From Pegea sp. RAD2-039 (lineage: Eukaryota > Chordata > Thaliacea > Salpida > Salpidae), in the NCBI GenBank assembly GCA_034620365.1, contig JAQGEQ010000344.1, forward strand, positions 186,001-250,000: DNA of 64,000 nucleotides. The letters run 5' to 3'. A model generated the notes under the pieces. The model made no database searches. It was given only the letters and a program-made list of their open reading frames with translations, and was not told the DNA's origin. Positions 26,341 to 37,211 of this stretch are shown one piece after another; positions within the stretch are counted from its first letter, which is position 1, and every line of letters begins with the position of its first letter. A program made the position numbers and the translations under genes.

Positions 26341-29018
26341 TTAATAAAAAGTAGAAATGGTTTTGAGTACAAACCCATGAACAAGTGGTTCTTCATAAGC
26401 TGATTCAAACGGTAGTTCCACCATCTTATCTTTACGACTTCGTTCTAATGAGTTGACATATTTCATGGATAGGACAGCTGAAAAAGATGAAGATGAAGAG
26501 ATGATGATCTTTGTGAAGTTATTTACATGATGTATCGTGTCCTTTCTCAATTTCTTTAATCGTTCCGAATGTGAACAACAAACCAAGTAACTGTAAGAAA
26601 AATATTCAGTTTTTAAATTTAGAATTATTTGAAAATTATCCAAAAAAATTTCAGAATTTATCTTCATTTACATAATTCGTGTTTTTTCCTCCAATTTTTT
26701 ACTTTTTTTTTTTTACAAAAAATCTCAACTAATTGTTGATATGTTTGCTGGCTTCTGATTGGTCAATTGTATTTAGATCATTTATGCTTCAATTGAATAT
26801 AAAAGCTTTCAAATCTAATTTATGAAAAGTTTAAAGTTGATCAAATAAGTTGAAAGTTTTAAATTTTAGTGGAAATTGAAGTCGCTTGTAAGCTAACAGT
26901 CACAAATTAGTTGCCACAATTAATTAATTTGAATAAAAACAAACAAACATATTTTAAGAAGAATAAATTGCCAAAAAATTTAAGAGAACACTGTTGATAC
27001 GCTTCAGTGATTATCGAACTAAGAAGTCGAGAAGTAAAATTCTAGAAAATGGAAGGAAGGGAAATTGTGGAGCAATTGAAGAAATTAGATTTATTTCTAA
27101 CTACTTTTCTAAAAGTACTTACAACTTTTAAAAAATTTCAATTTTTGAAGATGAAGCTACATTTGTAAAAGTTGTATTGATGAAAAAAACAATTTTTGAG
27201 CAAGTTACAACAACAATTGTAGCCTAAAGCAAAATATGCTGAAATCATTACATAGATAAACAAGTAGATCTTCCTATAAACATCTGTAAACAATTTCTTC
27301 AAATTATAAACAACATTTTTCAAACATTAAAAGTTTAAAACAATTTCAAATATTTTCCAAAACTTTTCTAGATTTGTAAAATATCAAATATTAGATTAAA
27401 TCATGAAAACCTTCATAAACATCAAAGTGTTTGCTAGTAGTTGTTGTTTGGTCATACTACAAGCAGCGATTTGTGAAAAAACAAAAGTTGCTTCAACCTC
27501 CTTCACTAAATTGAATCTTTTTCAGCAATTAATCTTTTTATTAAATCAGTTGTATCATTAACAGTTTTATAAATATTCCAAAAATTAGTTTTTTGTTGAA
27601 GTATTTACAGAAAACTGAAAGATTTTCTTTTTTCTAAGAAGCCATGAGTATAAGAAATACAAAAGTGGTCCTTACCGACAAAAAGATTTGAAAAGACGAA
27701 CTATAAACTTCCAAATATCTGAAGTCTGACCAACAAAACGTCTTCGGTATTAGATCAGTAGATAATTGTTTGGTGTCACTGTAATTAGCAAGTCTTGCAC
27801 AAGCAAATGGGTTAGTTCTGAACCAAGTGGTTGAACCTCCCTCGTCTTTCAGATTAACTGTCCACGAATGTAAGTTCTGTTGACCAAATAATTGATAAAA
27901 ATGAAATTAATGGAAAGTTAAGAGATAACTAAAGATGGTGTTTATGAAGCTAAATTATAACTTCAGTTGACAAAAGTAGCATTAAATTATATTCATTAAA
28001 ATTGAACAATACTTAATGAAAGCTTATTTATTCTTATTTCTTTTCAAAAAGTTCAAAATGAACGTTTATTACAAATACTTCATTCATCAAAATTTCCTTG
28101 CTCAGTTTTATTAGCTATTTGAATAAAATGAAAGTTTCAAAATTCATCTAAACTACTTTGTGTAAAAGTTCACGAGAATTTTATGAAATATTCAATTGTA
28201 ACCACAAAATTCTATTTTATTCACTTACCAAGTTTAAAGAACCGACTTCGAGATAGAGACAGATCAAATATGAGCTCCATGCTACCCATAAAACTGTCCA
28301 TAAGCTATACTAGAATATTAATGAGTTAGAATTTAAATAATTTGTTGTTTTTTCAACTTTTAAGCTCAAAAAGAAAGTGCTAGAAGAAATTTAGTTCAAT
28401 TTTTTCAAAAAACTGAATTGATAAAAAATTGTTGACAAAATGAAACTTGCTAAGTGTTAAAAAGCTCAGAAAATAGTTTTCTTTGCTTTTACTAATAATA
28501 TTACTTCAAAACTGTTGGATTAATCATAAAATTTGAAACAATGAGGTTAGTTGTGAAAGTATGGAGGGTTGTGGTTCATATTTGCATATTAGAAGTTATT
28601 GAAAAATGCAAAAGTCTGATTGGAAAGTTGGTTATCTGCTGTGAGTTCAAATAACACGATTCCAAAAACAAGTTTAAAATGAAATATTTATCAGAAAACT
28701 GATGAAAAAATTACTAGGCGATATATCAAATATTCTACAAATAAAAAGATGAACTTACAATCCGGAGAAGAGGTCTCTTTAGTCTCCATGAAGCAAATGT
28801 CCCAATTATCAGGCCACAAACTTGACAGAAGTCTGCAGCTATGGCAGCATATTGATACCCAAGAAAGTCGATTATTAACTTCATAAAAATCGAAATCTAC
28901 AAATTCAAGTTTTTATATGAAAAAAAGTTGAATCACTCAGAAAATTTGAACTTACCATTTGTACAACAAGAACAAAAAACAAACCAGAAAAACAAGAACA
29001 ACAACGTTTAAGTTTCAT
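26341..29018 (-). CDS. NKAIN: NKAIN family membrane protein (6 exons, complete)
   Basis: Four-pass membrane protein of the NKAIN family (Na+/K+-ATPase beta-subunit interacting; TCF/BC013-like). Exons (minus): 29018-28956, 28896-28759, 28309-28229, 27876-27676, 26590-26527, 26477-26341; predicted 227 aa, human paralogues about 207. Family landmarks: the short cysteine-rich start MKLKRCCSC, IIDFLGYQYAAI, LWTVLWVAWSSYLICLYLEVG, NLHSWTVN in the extracellular loop, FRYLEVYSSSFQIFLS before the last membrane segment, and a polar cytoplasmic tail. All phases agree and the start matches the family N terminus. A 3'-splice-like TTCTAATTTTAG lies just upstream of the ATG. Role is known mainly from vertebrate and fly homologues. 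Confidence 0.92.
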
Positions 29019-30572
29019 CAGAAAATGTTGACAATTAAATTGCTAAAATTAGAAATTCTTCAATTAGAAAAATCATAAAATAGAAAGTTTACTTCATAAG
29101 AACAATATCAATGAAAAGATGACTTTGTTCAAAAAATTATCAAGTCTTCTGCAATTTATCATAAAAATATTTTGAGATAACATCATAAAATAACTTAAAA
29201 TATTATATTAGAAAGATATTATCATAAAATTTGTATATAAATAACTTATATTTAGTGAAAAATTAAATATTATGCTAAAATAGGAAAGTATGTAAATGAA
29301 TTGGACAAAAAACTTAAAAACAAATTATTTAAACTTATCATATTTTTAAAACAAATAGTTTAATTATATATCACTATTCATTTATAAAAAATTATTAGCA
29401 TTACTTAGCATATTTATAAATTTAGTATTTTTTAATTAGCTGTGAAAACATTATCGTGAAAATATTGCAGAAATATTTAACCAATAGCAAAGCAACTTCA
29501 AGCTTCAACATTTAAAACTGATCACAAACTCATGCCAATATTTTTAAATATTTCCAAAAAGACTTTTAGCAAAAAAGTTTGAAAAAAAGTTTGATGTAAA
29601 AAAAATGAGTTCGCTCATATCAATTGTTTTATAAATTTCTTTTTTATATGTATTAAAACACTATAATTTTAAAAATTTAAACATTTTAACAGTTAGAATA
29701 CTATATCACCGATAGATAATTAAAATATTCATGATAAACAAATAAAATTAAAAGTAAATGTAAAATAGCATAGTTTGTTAAGATAGTTTCGATAAATATA
29801 AGCATTAAGCTAGTCTAAATTTGTTTCAAATCAAACAGAGATCTTAGGCTTAATTGAATAAACTTTAAATTTTCTAAAAGTAATATATTTCTATTTTATA
29901 ATAAGTTTTATAATTTTATAAGAGTGGAACTACAACTATAATAGTATAAGCAGTTCTTTTGAATTCTTCTTTTGTAATTGTTATGAAAATTAATGGATCA
30001 ACAATTTTTTTAAATGAAAGTGATTATTTCCAACAACTTGTTTAAAGTAAAAACACTCCAAATAAACACATCTTGAGAAACTTAGAAGCGTTTTCTAAAG
30101 CTGTTCATTTCATAGTTAACAAAAAATTCAATCAAAATTTAAGAGATTCTGAAGTAACTTGTAATCAAAAAAAGTACACTAAGACTAAGTTTTATTATTA
30201 AAAGTGCGCAGACACATACAGTAAAAAACAATCAAGGCTTGGTTATAAAAAAAGCTCGCAATAACACCCATCTGGCATTACCACTTTTCACCTTCTAGTC
30301 TGTGGGTTCCAAATCCGAAAACAACTACCAAAGTTGGATGTATAGTTTCATCTGGATATTCGATTTTGATGCTACTACGGAGTATTGTTCTGAGAGACAA
30401 CTATATTAACGTTTTTTCCTTAGTTTTAGTTTTAACATTATTTTTTATTGTATTTGTAATTCTGACTAATTCTGACTTGTTTAATTTGACAGACTTTTTA
30501 GAATTTTTGTTTTGAGCAATTTGTATTCTTTTTTGTCGAATACTTTCACTTGTAGATCATTTAGAAGGTGAA
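29019..30572. other. Intergenic stretch between NKAIN and the PAM2 protein gene
   Basis: Divergent genes flank 1.55 kb, so promoters of both should be here. Mostly AT-rich. Around 30245-30410 the base composition changes (richer in G and C) and a stretch GGGTTCCAAATCC loosely resembles a tRNA B box, so a SINE fragment is possible but unproven. Confidence 0.4.
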
Positions 30573-31067
30573 ATGGAAAAAACTTTCGTGAATTCAAGTC
30601 TTCAGCCAGTACCTCCTCGAGTTCTAAACCGTGCTGCACAGTTTAAAACTTCAACTTTGAACCCGGAGAGTAAACCATTCATACCTCGATGGTTACAGCC
30701 GAAGGTTGGTGCTGAGAATATGGGATCAAATATCGGACCAGGCCACTTTTACGCTCTATATCCTAGCCCAACTTATTTGGCAAATAGATCTCATGTTAAC
30801 ATGCCTCCAAATTATTTTGTTGATTCTCCACGAGCACCACCAATGAACATGTCACCTCAGTACCAACAACATCGTTACCTGACCTATCCAAGACCTGCCC
30901 CATACAACGGCGATTCGAACTGGTCTCGGCGTAAGACTGTGGCTCGTCGCCAGGATCGACGGACTGTAAACCATCCGAGAAATGGTTCACGTCTTCCTTA
31001 CAATGATTATCAGAATAGACGATTCAATAATATGAAAGGAACGAAAAGTTTCAAACCAGTAAACTGA
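30573..31067 (+). CDS. Small PAM2-motif, arginine-rich protein (single exon)
   Basis: 164-aa uninterrupted frame. Residues 27-38, TSTLNPESKPFIP region, carry L29-N30 and F36-x-P38 in the exact spacing of a PAM2 motif (LNxxAxxFxP; here Ser replaces the usual Ala), the peptide that binds the MLLE domain of poly(A)-binding protein in Paip, Tob, ataxin-2 and others. The middle is rich in Pro, Tyr, Met and Asn; residues about 117-160 are rich in Arg, Lys, Asn and Tyr, as in RNA-binding disordered tails. No folded domain is evident. Likely role (inferred): cytoplasmic mRNA-associated partner of PABP. The ATG is preceded by a 3'-splice-like TTTCACTTGTAG, and AATAAA lies 78 bp after the stop. Its codon use is more GC-rich than the flanks, and the frame is conserved-looking, so I regard it as real. 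I do not recognise an orthologue. Confidence 0.8.
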   Translation: MEKTFVNSSLQPVPPRVLNRAAQFKTSTLNPESKPFIPRWLQPKVGAENMGSNIGPGHFYALYPSPTYLANRSHVNMPPNYFVDSPRAPPMNMSPQYQQHRYLTYPRPAPYNGDSNWSRRKTVARRQDRRTVNHPRNGSRLPYNDYQNRRFNNMKGTKSFKPVN

Positions 31068-31130
31068 TTTTGTAAACTGATTTTGTACTTTTCCGGCCCA
31101 TACCCAACACCAATGAGCCAATTTCTGTTT

Positions 31131-31136
31131 TTTATT
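31131..31136 (-). promoter_or_regulatory. poly(A) signal AATAAA of the VEGFR-like gene
   Basis: TTTATT on the plus strand reads AATAAA on the minus strand, 105 bp past the receptor stop at 31242. It lies inside the 3' UTR of the convergent PAM2 gene. Confidence 0.7.
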
Positions 31137-31144
31137 CGATTTGC

Positions 31145-31150
31145 AATAAA
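31145..31150 (+). promoter_or_regulatory. poly(A) signal AATAAA of the PAM2 protein gene
   Basis: AATAAA 78 bp after the stop at 31067. Nine bases away lies a minus-strand AATAAA (31131-31136) for the convergent receptor gene, so the two 3' ends overlap. Confidence 0.75.
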
Positions 31151-31241
31151 GTGAAACCAACTAAAATTTGATTTTTTTTGAAAGTGCTTTTAATATTATC
31201 AAATTTACAAAATACAGAAGAATAGCGGCGTCGAACGACTT

Positions 31242-33900
31242 TCATTTAGTTGCTAGATCGTCGTAGTTAGGAGGTGCTGTATCAGGAGAGTCTTCTAGAA
31301 GCGGAAGTGGTGAAGACTCGCTGTGGGAAGTTGAACATCCAGCAACTGATTGACTCCCTGCAACAACATCAGTTTACAGTTTGCTAGTTAACAAAATTAA
31401 TTTAAACTTCTACTACTTCTGCTAAAACCAAGTTTCAGAGTAAGCTTGTAAACTGATAACTGAAAATGCTCGGAAAGCTGTTTGCAGTTTTAAGCCCCTC
31501 CGCCATTTGCTAAAACCTCACTTAACCAGCTAGTTGACCCAAATTATGCGCATAGATCATATAAAACTGTTTCTGGCGTAATCTAAGATACCAGAATGTA
31601 TATAAACTGTTTGTACTAGATTATAGAAATATAAAAATCGCTTGGGCATGTTTACTACAAGCCCTGTTAGTATTTTTAACAATGTGGAACAGAAGTAGTT
31701 TCAAACCTTCAGAAAAGTTTCGATGACGTCGAGAGCTTGCTAGAGAAATTTCATCTTCCGTCACCAACATTATCTCACTGTGTTGAATTTTCTGTAAATT
31801 TAATTATTTCAATTTCCGCTAAGTGGCGCTATTTGATGAAATCTTACAATAGCGTCAGTATAATCTGTTTCATCTGAAGATACTTGAGCAGATGTTTCAA
31901 AGACCTCTGCTGGTAGAAGAGCTTCAAGTCTATTTAGTTCTGATACTCCTTCATTAAAAACTTCTTTCATATCCAAATATTCCTGAATCATCATTTTTAT
32001 CTACTGACCTCAATACATACCAACTCACCTGTCCAGCACTTTGTTGTAAAATGTCACCAATGACCGAAAATAGGGTCGAAAATGTGGGACGCTTCTCTGC
32101 ACTGTCTGCCCAACAACTTAGCATCATATTATATCTGAAATTTGAAGATTTCTTCGTTTAATGATTTCTTATTGGCAGTTCTTCAAGGTTTCAACGAGAA
32201 AGAGTTACAGAAGAAAAAGTGCAAAGATAGAGAGTCACAGTTGATTCTTCTTTGGAAGAATAAGTGAAAGACACATCCGGCCATATTGTAAGGAGAGTAT
32301 GATATAACATTCAACTTTTATCTTCTCTTTTTTAGATATTTTTGATATTTATCTTTCAGTTTCAACGAAACCAACAAGTTAGAAGAATGAAGTAATTTTT
32401 GATTCGAAACAATTTGGCGGAAAACTATTTTGGATTTCAACTCACATTTCTTCAGTTGAACATTCAGGCTTCGTCATTCGAGCTCCTCGTTTCAATCTGC
32501 TACAAAAATCATCATCCATTTTTACTCCTGGGTACGGGGTTTCCCCTAAAGAAAAAATCTCCCACAACAACACTCCAAACGACCAGCTACAACAAAAAGA
32601 AGTGTAAGTGACGTCATCAGCCACTTAATGACGTCATCAACTAACACATCGCTCTTTTGAGAGTAGACTCTGTCAAAAATCGATTCAGGTGACATCCACT
32701 TTAGCGGTAATCGCGCTTCGCCTCTCATGACGTAATCAGGATCATTATAGACGTCACGCGCCATACCGAAGTCGCAAATCTTGATCACGTGGTAATCAGC
32801 GAGCAAAACATTCCGCGCAGCTAAATCGCGATGAATGAACTGAAAAAAGAAGTGACGTCAGCATCCATGACGTCATCAAGTCCCGCGAACCTTTTTCGAG
32901 GCTAAATATTCCATTCCTCGGGATACTTGAAGACTGTAAGAGAGAAGATCAAGAAGAGAGATGATCTTCTTCTCATCGTCGTTGTCATCGATACTGTTGA
33001 TGACCGGTTAGTGACGTCATCAGTGGTGACGTCATCAACTACTTACAATGACACGCTGCTGCGTTTTTCGATCGATGTTTTAGATTCGCGGTCCTCTTTT
33101 CGAATTTCAACGAAACTGAATTGCTCTTTGCTGTCACGTGACCGCTTTTGTTCGAGTGCTTCGCGGTGATCTTCGATGTAATAGCGACGCATACGGCGCA
33201 GATAGTTGGAGAGGTTACCATAGCGACAGTACTCGACAATGATCATTAAAGGTCCTGAAGGATTTAGGATGAGAAATTGATGGAAGAACTTCATGTAACT
33301 GACCGTCTTTAGTGGTACAAGCTCCAAGTAGATTGACGATGTTGAGATGAGGTGTTAGGTGGATGAGGATGTTGAGTTCACTCATCAACGCGCTGTGTTC
33401 ATCAACACGCGATCCAACTACACAAAGATCAATAAAGTTTTAAATTGTTGAGACAATAAAAAAATCTCTCCGAAAAAAAACGACTTTTTTCAGACTGATT
33501 TATTTAACAGGAAACAATTAAGTTTCAAATTTTATTCAATTTTAATTTTCTTTGAAATTAAAGAGAAATTCTTCTTGAGATCACCTTTCAACATCTTCAC
33601 AGCAACTGTTCGACAAGAAATCTTCTTGTTTATATCAAATGCTGTCGCTTGAAGGACTTTCCCAAATGCTCCTCTTCCTAAGACCTTACCAAGTCGGAGT
33701 CTATCTCGAGGGAACTCCCATTTGTTTGTATCGTACGTGAAGTCGGATGACTCCGACAACGAAGACGGTTGTTGCTGCTGGTTACTTGTTTCTATGACAG
33801 GGGAACTTATTTCAGGTTGAATCACTGGCAGCAGATATTTCTTTTCCATTGCTAGTCGGCGAACAAGCTGGAAAAGAAGTTGAGCAGAAATTAATCTTTA

Positions 33901-33932
<32 letters not shown>

Positions 33933-36900
33933 GTTGAAACATCAAATTTATCTGCTGCTAACTATTTGCAACTTTTCTCGCTTACTTTTTTGACGCGCAG
34001 ACTTTTCAGCAAGTACAAGATAAAAGTTGTGGTGAGTACAACTAATATAAAAGAAATCGAAATGAAAAGAATTGTTTTGCTAATTCGGAATTGTTCTGTA
34101 CAAAGATACTTTCGATCAAGAAACAGTTCAACTCGATTCGAAGCAAGAATTACCTTCAACATGAATCACAAACGACCTGGTTTGTTGACTAAAGGAGTTT
34201 TGTGCGTGACAAATGTATTCCCCTGCATCTTCTTCAGCTATGACCTTGATCACTAGTGTGTCTGAGATGACTATTAATGAAGAAGTTGTTATTCTATCAG
34301 ACTTATTAAAGTATTTTCCATCAACTAGGGACTTACCTGAGATATTTCGTTTCTTGTTCGACCACGTGACTAGCGGTGTTGGGAAGCCAACTGCTTTACA
34401 ATGCAATACTGCCTTTTCACCTGATTTGAAATAAACTTGTTTTTTGTAGAAGTCAATAATCCTTGCAGTTCTTGGCTCTGAAAGTTGAACAAGTTTCAAC
34501 AGAGGAGAAATGTTTCAAAGAAGTCCTCACCTTGAACAAATATCTCCATACATCGGTTGAAAGATGCATAACCTGATTTGATTATCACCATATATAAAGT
34601 CGATGCTTTGATTTCATTCATATGCTTGCTGATTGAGATCGAATAATCATCAGAACCGAAACGTTTGCTTGTAACTTTAAAGATGTTTACTTCTTGCATT
34701 TTACTGTCTACTACAATCACAGTTGGTTTTGGATATGCAAATATATGGAAAGTGTGCGAGAAAGTAGAGTTGACAATCAAATGTCTTGTTAAACATTCAA
34801 CAGTTGGTTCAGTTGTTTGAATGTAATTCTTATCTGTTCGAAACAACAGATTTCAATTTCTTAGATGATATATTAGGTTGTGACTCACCTAAAACTTGTA
34901 ACTCTAATTCTGCAGTTTGATTTTTGAACGAGTTGTCAATGACACATCTATATATTCCAGAGTTTTCTTTGTTAGTATTTTCGATTTTAAAAGAAGCCCG
35001 ACACATTGCACGTTTTGAACTGGATGCTTTAACATCTGTCAAAGTCTAAAAGTTTTGTTGTTAACAAATCATTCACTTAATCCCTTCAAAACTTACTTTC
35101 ATTGCTTTTGATGAACTAGTGTTGAACCACGAAAACGAAATACTATATTTGCCAAGAATCTTTTTTGCTATTGTAAAGTTACACATCGCTTTCAAGGATC
35201 CACCTTCCTGAATTCTAACTATTGGTCTTTCACCACCAACTTTAATTAATTGACCATTTAATGAGCTATACACTTCCAAGTCACTTGTGTCTAAATCTCC
35301 AACTAGTAATAGAAAAAGTTTTTTGTTAAAATTCATTTAATTGGCATCACTATGCACCAAGTATTTTGACTTTAAACAACCTTTTACAAATTTCATCAAT
35401 ATTCTAGAAGCAAATGATTTATTTCTATTTGTTATTAGTTTAGTTGGTTAAGGATTTCTTATAAGGAACTAAATCGAGCTTTTCATGAAGTTGGATCTGA
35501 ACCAACTTTATTAGTTCAAAAGTTCACAAATTCTAGCTCTTAGATGCATAATGATGTTTATAAAATTTGTGTTTGCCTCACAAACATCTAAATATTGACA
35601 CATTTTCAAACTTTCACCTGGAATCAGATGAACAACAAATGTTCTTGTGGTAGTTATGTTTTTGTAAGAAGCTATACACTTCCAGACACCAGCATCTTTC
35701 AGTTCAGCTCCAGTTACAGTAAGACCTTCAGATGGGTCATAGGATATCTGAAAAAGTCAACTTTTGAAAATTTCTTAATATTAGTTGAAGTAAAAAGTCA
35801 GCTACATTGTTTGAAGCACTCTCAATCACCAAACAGAGGATTTAGAAAAGTGTTTTGAAATCTTACTCGTTCATCATAAAAGTTGTTGTAGTTGGAAGTG
35901 TAAGAAAATTGAGCTTTTTCATGAGTTTTTATACAAGGCAGTGTGAGGTCCCTACCTTCTTTCACCTTCACGCTAGATAACTTCGAATCACTATCAAGCA
36001 GCAAACTCTTACCATCTACAAAAAGTAAGATTATAAGGTCAGTGATGACGTCATACACACGAAAAAGCTTTTTCAGGTAGATAGTTATGTATTGGGTGGT
36101 TGGTGGCCAATAACTTTGGTTTCCCACGCTAAGACTTATCATACGATTGACAAGTAGTTAAGAGAAATAAATCTTTGCAGTTTACTTTTCATACAAACAA
36201 TTCTTTTGAACTATTTATAGCTCTATAGATGTCTAAGTACACGTTTTCGAGAGAGTTTTTGCACCTCAAAAACAGAGGATTTTCATGTGATTTACACTCA
36301 ATCAAGTTTAGTAAATATGTTTTTTTCAAATTATCAACTGATGCCAAGTTGTTTGTTTCGAGAAATTAAAAGAAAATTTATTGATTAATCTAACAATTTT
36401 GAAAAAGATGAAAAGTATATTTTAATATCAGATCAAAAAGATGTCTGTAGCAAACTCACCGTAAACGTAAACGTTGAAATATTTGAAAGTCACATATAGA
36501 GGATTATCGCGACTCACAAACAAGTTGGTCCTTTTACAACAATACAAGCCCGTCTCCTTCTGTCCCACATTATCTATTGTAAGCGTCGATATTTCATCAC
36601 CAGATTGTATATCGTAACTAGTAGTGATTGTAACGTTGCTATGGTTATTAGGAAACTTCCATGATATGTTTTCTTGGAATTCGAAGTCGCAGTTAATTTG
36701 AAGTCGATCACCAACTGCCAGTTGTTTGTTGTTATCAAGTTCTGAAGAGAAAATAGAAAATGATTTTTTGTCAGTTTTTCTTTTGCAACTTTGACAACTT
36801 TCTGACAAATCGTTTTTGAATTTTCTGTTTATATTTAAAATGATTTGTCATTCTCACAATAACTCACTTGATTCTAAAAGTTCAGCAATAAAACGTTTTT

Positions 36901-37211
36901 GGAAATTTACAAATTATTTGGACATTTATAACAGCTGTTAGCTGTTAGTAACAAAATTAATTTCAAAACTTTATAAACACATTTCTTATTATCGTTAAAA
37001 AATGTTCTTAACTTCTTTAAACCATTAATAAGCAGTTGGCAATTTTTAAGTTGACACAAAAAATTACTATTTATTAGAAATAAATTAAATTATTAAATTT
37101 AAAATAAATAAATTATTTATTAAATTACAAAATGTAAATACCTTCATAATCGTAGTAACCAAACACATCACTTGAAAAGCATAAAAATAGAAAATATATA
37201 ACAGATTTCAT
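31242..37211 (-). CDS. VEGFR: VEGFR-like receptor tyrosine kinase with five Ig-like domains (20 exons)
   Basis: Exons (minus): 37211-37142 (signal peptide), 36741-36460, 36015-35867, 35747-35618, 35302-35097, 35045-34889, 34833-34531, 34477-34337, 34270-34154, 34095-33986 (membrane span), 33867-33585, 33417-33304, 33254-33047, 32993-32891, 32839-32646, 32586-32446, 32134-32029, 32000-31848, 31791-31707, 31357-31242. Phases all agree; about 1055 aa. Five Ig-like regions, span near residues 523-548, then a split kinase: GRGAFG 619-624, VAVK Lys646, a charged kinase insert, HRDLAARN 794-801, DFG 814-816, [47 protein letters not shown] and [11 protein letters not shown] are closest to VEGFR among class III/V kinases. 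The kinase looks active. Vertebrate VEGFRs have seven Ig domains; five is the class III number. The tail ends in [10 protein letters not shown]. Ligand is unknown. Confidence 0.92.
33901..33930. repeat. (CAT)10 microsatellite
   Basis: Ten perfect CAT triplets in the VEGFR intron between the membrane-span exon and the juxtamembrane exon. Confidence 0.98.
34271..34336 (-). other. 66-nt intron in frame and without stops inside the last Ig domain
   Basis: The segment starts GTAAGT after CTCAG and ends TTAATAG on the minus strand, so both splice sites are good, but it is 66 nt long and open in frame. Spliced protein reads [13 protein letters not shown]; retained protein inserts 22 residues (starting [10 protein letters not shown]). 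Both keep the Ig cysteine and the DAGEYIC motif. Confidence 0.6.
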
